This document shows, in pieces, positions 13,602-17,127 of a stretch of 17,127 nucleotides of DNA. The stretch is from DASZZY01 sp036260395 (GTDB taxonomy: Bacteria > Actinomycetota > UBA4738 > CALAEC01): the NCBI GenBank assembly GCA_036260395.1, contig DASZZY010000060.1, positions 1 through 17,127 of the forward strand. The letters run 5' to 3'. Both the position numbers and the translations under genes were made by a program. The notes below the pieces were generated by a model, which saw only the letters and a program-made list of their open reading frames with translations, was not told where the DNA came from and made no database searches. Numbering within the stretch: the first letter of the stretch is position 1; each line of letters starts with the position of its first letter.

Positions 13602-15586
13602 AGGAAGTGCTCGTAGTCGCGCTCGGAACGGACCCGCCGCCGCACCCGGAAGACGTGGGCTGGGACCACCGCCGGGTCCAGCTCGACGTACCCGTGGTCC
13701 CCCTGCCACAGGTACCGGGAGTCGGTGATCACGTCGTGCACCTGGTACGGGTGTTCGGCGTCGATCCGCAGCTCATCCAGCGGCACGTGGACCCACCCCG
13801 AGTGGACGTGGACCGGGTCGAGGTTGACGACGGTGAGGATCACGTTCGACCGGTCGTCGGTGGCCTTCGAGTAGGCGATCAACTGCTCATTGTCGATGCC
13901 GTGGAACCGGAGGTTGCGGTCGCTCTGGAGGGCGGGGTTCTCCCGCCGGGAACGGTTCAGCCGGCCGATGAGCCCCACCAGGCTGTCCGGGCCGTCCAGG
14001 TCCCAGTGCCGCAGCTGGTACTTCTCGGAGTCACGGTACTCCTCGCTGCCGGGCTCCCGGGGAGCGGCTTCCATCAGCTCGAAAGCCGGACCGTAGATGC
14101 CGTAGCTCGCCCCGAGCGTCGCCGCCAGCACGAGCCTGGCCATGAACGCCGGGCGTCCGCCGGTCTGGAGGGTCTCCGTGAGGATGTCGGGTGTGTTCGG
14201 CCACAGGTTCGGGCGGAAGAACTCGGCCACGGCCGGCAGGTCCCGTCCGAAGTACTCCTCGAGCTCCCACTTGGTGTTCCGCCACGCGAAGTACGTGTAG
14301 GACTGGGTGAACCCGAGCTTCGCCAGCCGATGCATCACCTTGGGCCGCGTGAACGCCTCGGACAGGAACAGGACGTCGGGATGCCGCCGCTTCGTCTCGG
14401 CGATGAGCCACTCCCAGAACGGGAACGCCTTGGTGTGGGGGTTGTCGACCCGGAAGATCCGGACCCCGTGCGAGACCCAGAACTCGACGATGCCGCGACA
14501 CGCCTCCCACAGCTCGGGCCAGGCCTCGCTCTCGAAGTCGAGCGGGTAGATGTCCTCGTACCTCTTCGGCGGGTTCTCGGCGTACGCGATCGTGCCGTCC
14601 GGCCGGCGGCGGAACCACTCCGGGTGCTCCCGCAGCCACGGGTGGTCCGCGGAGCACTGGAGCGCGTAGTCGAGGGCGATCTCCATGTCGAGCTCATGGG
14701 CCCGCTCCACGAGCCGGTCGAAGTCCTCGATGGTGCCCAGATCGGGGTGCACCGCGGTGTGGCCGCCCTCGGGGCCGCCGATGGCCCAGGGACTGCCCAC
14801 GTCCCCCGGGCGGGCCCGGGCCGCGTTGTTCCGCCCCTTGCGGTTCGTGCGGCCGATGGGGTGGATCGGGGGGAGGTACACGACGTCGAACCCCATCTCG
14901 GCGACGTACTGGAGGCGTTTGGCGACGTCGAGGAACGTCGCGTGGCGCCCGGGCTCAGCGGCCGCGGAGCGGGGGAACAGCTCGTACCAGGCGCTGAACC
15001 GGGCCCGCTCCCGGTCCACGACGACCTCGAGCTGGCGGGCGTAGGTGACGGCGTGCCGGCGGTCGGGGTTCCTGGCCATGGCGGCGCCGACCGCCGGGTC
15101 GAGGGCCAGCTCGACCTCCGCGTCCGGCGAGGCCAGCGCCGCGGCGGCCCGGGACAGCGTCCGGCGGTCCTCGCCCGAGGCACGGCGGGCGGCCCTATCC
15201 ACCAGCTCGGCCCCCGCCCGCAGGTCGAGCCCGACGTCCTGGCCGGCCCCGGCCTTCTTGGCCACGTCGCGGCGCCAGGTACCGAAGCGGTCGATCCAGG
15301 CGCGGACCACGTAGCGGTACCGGCCCGGGTCCGTGACGGTGAACGCGCCGCGCCACCGGTCGTTGTCGACGAAGGTCATCGGGACGTCCGTCCAGCGGCG
15401 GTCGCCCTCGGCGCGGTACCGGAGCTCGCAGGCCACGGTGTCGTGGCCGTCGGCGAAGACGTCCGCCTCCACCGCCACCGTCTCCCCGACGGTCCGCTTG
15501 ATCGGGAACCGCCCGCAGTCGACCTGGGGACCGACGTCCTCGATCGCCAGGCGCCGCCTGCCGTCCGCTGCTGGGATGTCGCTCAC
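13598..15586 (-). CDS. glgE: Alpha-1,4-glucan:maltose-1-phosphate maltosyltransferase GlgE
   Basis: GlgE (GH13 subfamily 3) transfers maltosyl units from maltose 1-phosphate to the non-reducing end of an alpha-1,4 glucan, releasing phosphate. From GTG 15586-15584 it encodes 662 residues, close to family length. It has the N-terminal domain with [14 protein letters not shown] (22-35), [19 protein letters not shown] (233-251), the nucleophile in [16 protein letters not shown] (D381), the acid/base in [17 protein letters not shown] (E410) and [12 protein letters not shown] (D467). The three acids keep the spacing of the characterised Streptomyces enzyme (394/423/480), offset by 13. It is the first gene of the operon. 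The start is uncertain: the only nearby canonical start, GTG 15586, overlaps a perfect Shine-Dalgarno. In-frame ATC 15577 and CTG 15550 are alternatives, and the upstream GTG 15682 encodes only low-complexity sequence. Confidence 0.96.
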
Positions 15587-15590
15587 CTCC
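15583..15590 (-). promoter_or_regulatory. Perfect Shine-Dalgarno overlapping the glgE GTG
   Basis: Within GGGGAGGTGA, the GGAGGTGA part is a full match to the 16S anti-Shine-Dalgarno complement. The candidate start GTG (15586-15584) lies within it, so the site cannot serve that GTG at normal spacing. Measured from the end of GGAGG, 8 nt leads to an in-frame ATC at 15577. I infer either a leaderless GTG start, in which case the match is coincidental, or a non-canonical start. Confidence 0.5.
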
Positions 15591-15738
15591 CCGATTGAAC
15601 CGGAACCCGCGCCGCGCCGCTCCCCTGTCCTTTCCCGCGCGAGCGGTCGTCGAAGCGCCCGGGCCGCCGCGACGGGTGGCACGCCGAAAAGCGCCTGCGA
15701 TAGGGTGGTCTCGTCGGTTCTCCGCGGGGGTGAGGCGC
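15587..15738. promoter_or_regulatory. Divergent promoter region between the glgE operon and the plus-strand ABC ATPase
   Basis: This gene-free stretch of about 150 nt must hold the promoter of the seven-gene glgE operon (minus strand) and that of the ATPase gene (plus strand). On the plus strand, TAGGGT (15701-15706) fits the actinobacterial TANNNT -10 pattern, about 30 nt before the start; the -35 is not convincing. On the minus strand, TTCAAT (15599-15594) lies 7 nt before GTG 15586, which would suit a leaderless transcript, but this is weak. I found no clear operator palindrome. Confidence 0.5.
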
Positions 15739-15747
15739 TTGGCCGGG

Positions 15748-16916
<1,169 letters not shown>

Positions 16917-16979
16917 GCGCCCCCGAACCGCATCGTGTCGCCACCCGATTGTTAACACGTTGCTAATGTGCGCGGGGCG
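16917..16979. promoter_or_regulatory. Divergent promoter/operator between the minus-strand ATPase and the plus-strand permease
   Basis: This short gap carries the only clearly AT-richer patch in the window (about 16946-16970). On the plus strand, TAATGT (16964-16969) fits a TANNNT -10, which would put transcription start close to the permease ATG. On the minus strand, AACAAT in GTTAACAATC is a weak -10 candidate for the ATPase. An imperfect inverted repeat lies in the same patch, as expected if one regulator controls both directions. Confidence 0.5.
16952..16966. repeat. Operator-like imperfect inverted repeat TTAACAC-G-TTGCTAA
   Basis: The left arm TTAACAC and the complement of the right arm (TTAGCAA) match at 5 of 7 positions around a central G. 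It overlaps the putative -10 of the permease gene. Sugar importer loci in actinobacteria are often controlled by LacI-family repressors at sites of about this size. The symmetry is imperfect and no regulator gene is in view, so the assignment is tentative. Confidence 0.35.
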
Positions 16980-17127
16980 ATGGAGGCCGTCGCCCGGGGG
17001 ACGCGGGCCCGCGTCGGCTGGCGGGACCGCCTGGAGAACCAACGGTTCCTCGCGGCTGCGCTCGTCGCGCCGGCCGTCCTCTTCATCGTCCTCCTCGTCG
17101 GCGGGCCGCTCCTCCTCGCGCTCTACC
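16980..17127 (+). CDS. Sugar ABC transporter permease, N-terminal fragment (MalF/UgpA type), cut by window edge
   Basis: From ATG 16980 there are 49 codons without a stop up to the window end. A basic N-terminal stretch (about residues 1-22, ending RLENQR) is followed by a long hydrophobic segment from F23 to Y49 containing [20 protein letters not shown]. This is the typical first membrane helix of MalF/UgpA/SugA-type importer permeases, whose N-termini read xRxxxxFLLPALLLLLLFxxxPxxxxxxxSF. Its position divergent from a UgpC/MsiK-type ATPase supports a sugar importer. In-frame GTG 16968 is an alternative start. Substrate cannot be told from this fragment. Confidence 0.7.
   Translation, partial: MEAVARGTRARVGWRDRLENQRFLAAALVAPAVLFIVLLVGGPLLLALY

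Noticed and set aside
15584..15682. Longer glgE start at GTG 15682
   Set aside because: The extra 32 residues are low-complexity Arg/Ala/Gly with no resemblance to GlgE N-termini, and they would cover the promoter region.
15677..15692. Sigma-54-like promoter starting with TGGCACG
   Set aside because: The -24-like TGGCACG is present, but the -12 GC element at the right spacing is not, and actinobacteria generally lack sigma-54.

Overview
The window is strongly GC-rich (about 70% by eye), with third positions almost all G or C and GTG used freely as a start codon. The gene content (GlgE, a TreS-maltokinase fusion, a MalQ of about 695 residues with a large N-terminal domain, and MsiK/UgpC-type ATPases) suggests a high-GC actinobacterium or actinobacterium-like environmental lineage. 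I cannot name a genus.

Positions 1-15586 form one long minus-strand operon, transcribed right to left: glgE, treS-mak fusion, malQ, glgB, treZ, glgX, treY (treY runs off the left edge). Five consecutive junctions are 4-nt NTGA stop/start overlaps and the sixth is a 4-nt gap, so the seven genes look like one translationally coupled unit. Together they encode a closed trehalose-maltose-glucan cycle. TreS-Mak turns trehalose into maltose 1-phosphate, GlgE polymerises it and GlgB branches it. GlgX debranches the glucan, MalQ redistributes short maltodextrins, and TreY plus TreZ release trehalose from the glucan. Every enzyme keeps its visible catalytic residues, and no frame is broken.

Positions 15587-15738 are a short divergent promoter region. 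Positions 15739-16916 hold two different but homologous sugar-ABC ATPase genes pointing at each other. Both have lost their 3' ends at one abrupt junction (about 16296-16305), where the native reading of each gene stops and runs into the antisense of the other. The junction sits on a short shared GACGACG-type microhomology. Leucine codon choice changes across it, from mixed CTG/CTC on the left to strongly CTC on the right. This is either a real microhomology deletion between tail-to-tail paralogues or a chimeric contig join. I consider an assembly or amplification chimera at least as likely as biology.

Positions 16917-16979 are a comparatively AT-rich divergent promoter/operator region. The first 49 codons of a MalF/UgpA-type sugar permease follow on the plus strand and are cut by the window edge. 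I see no RNA genes, CRISPR arrays, insertion sequences or attachment sites, and no gene-free stretch longer than about 150 bases.
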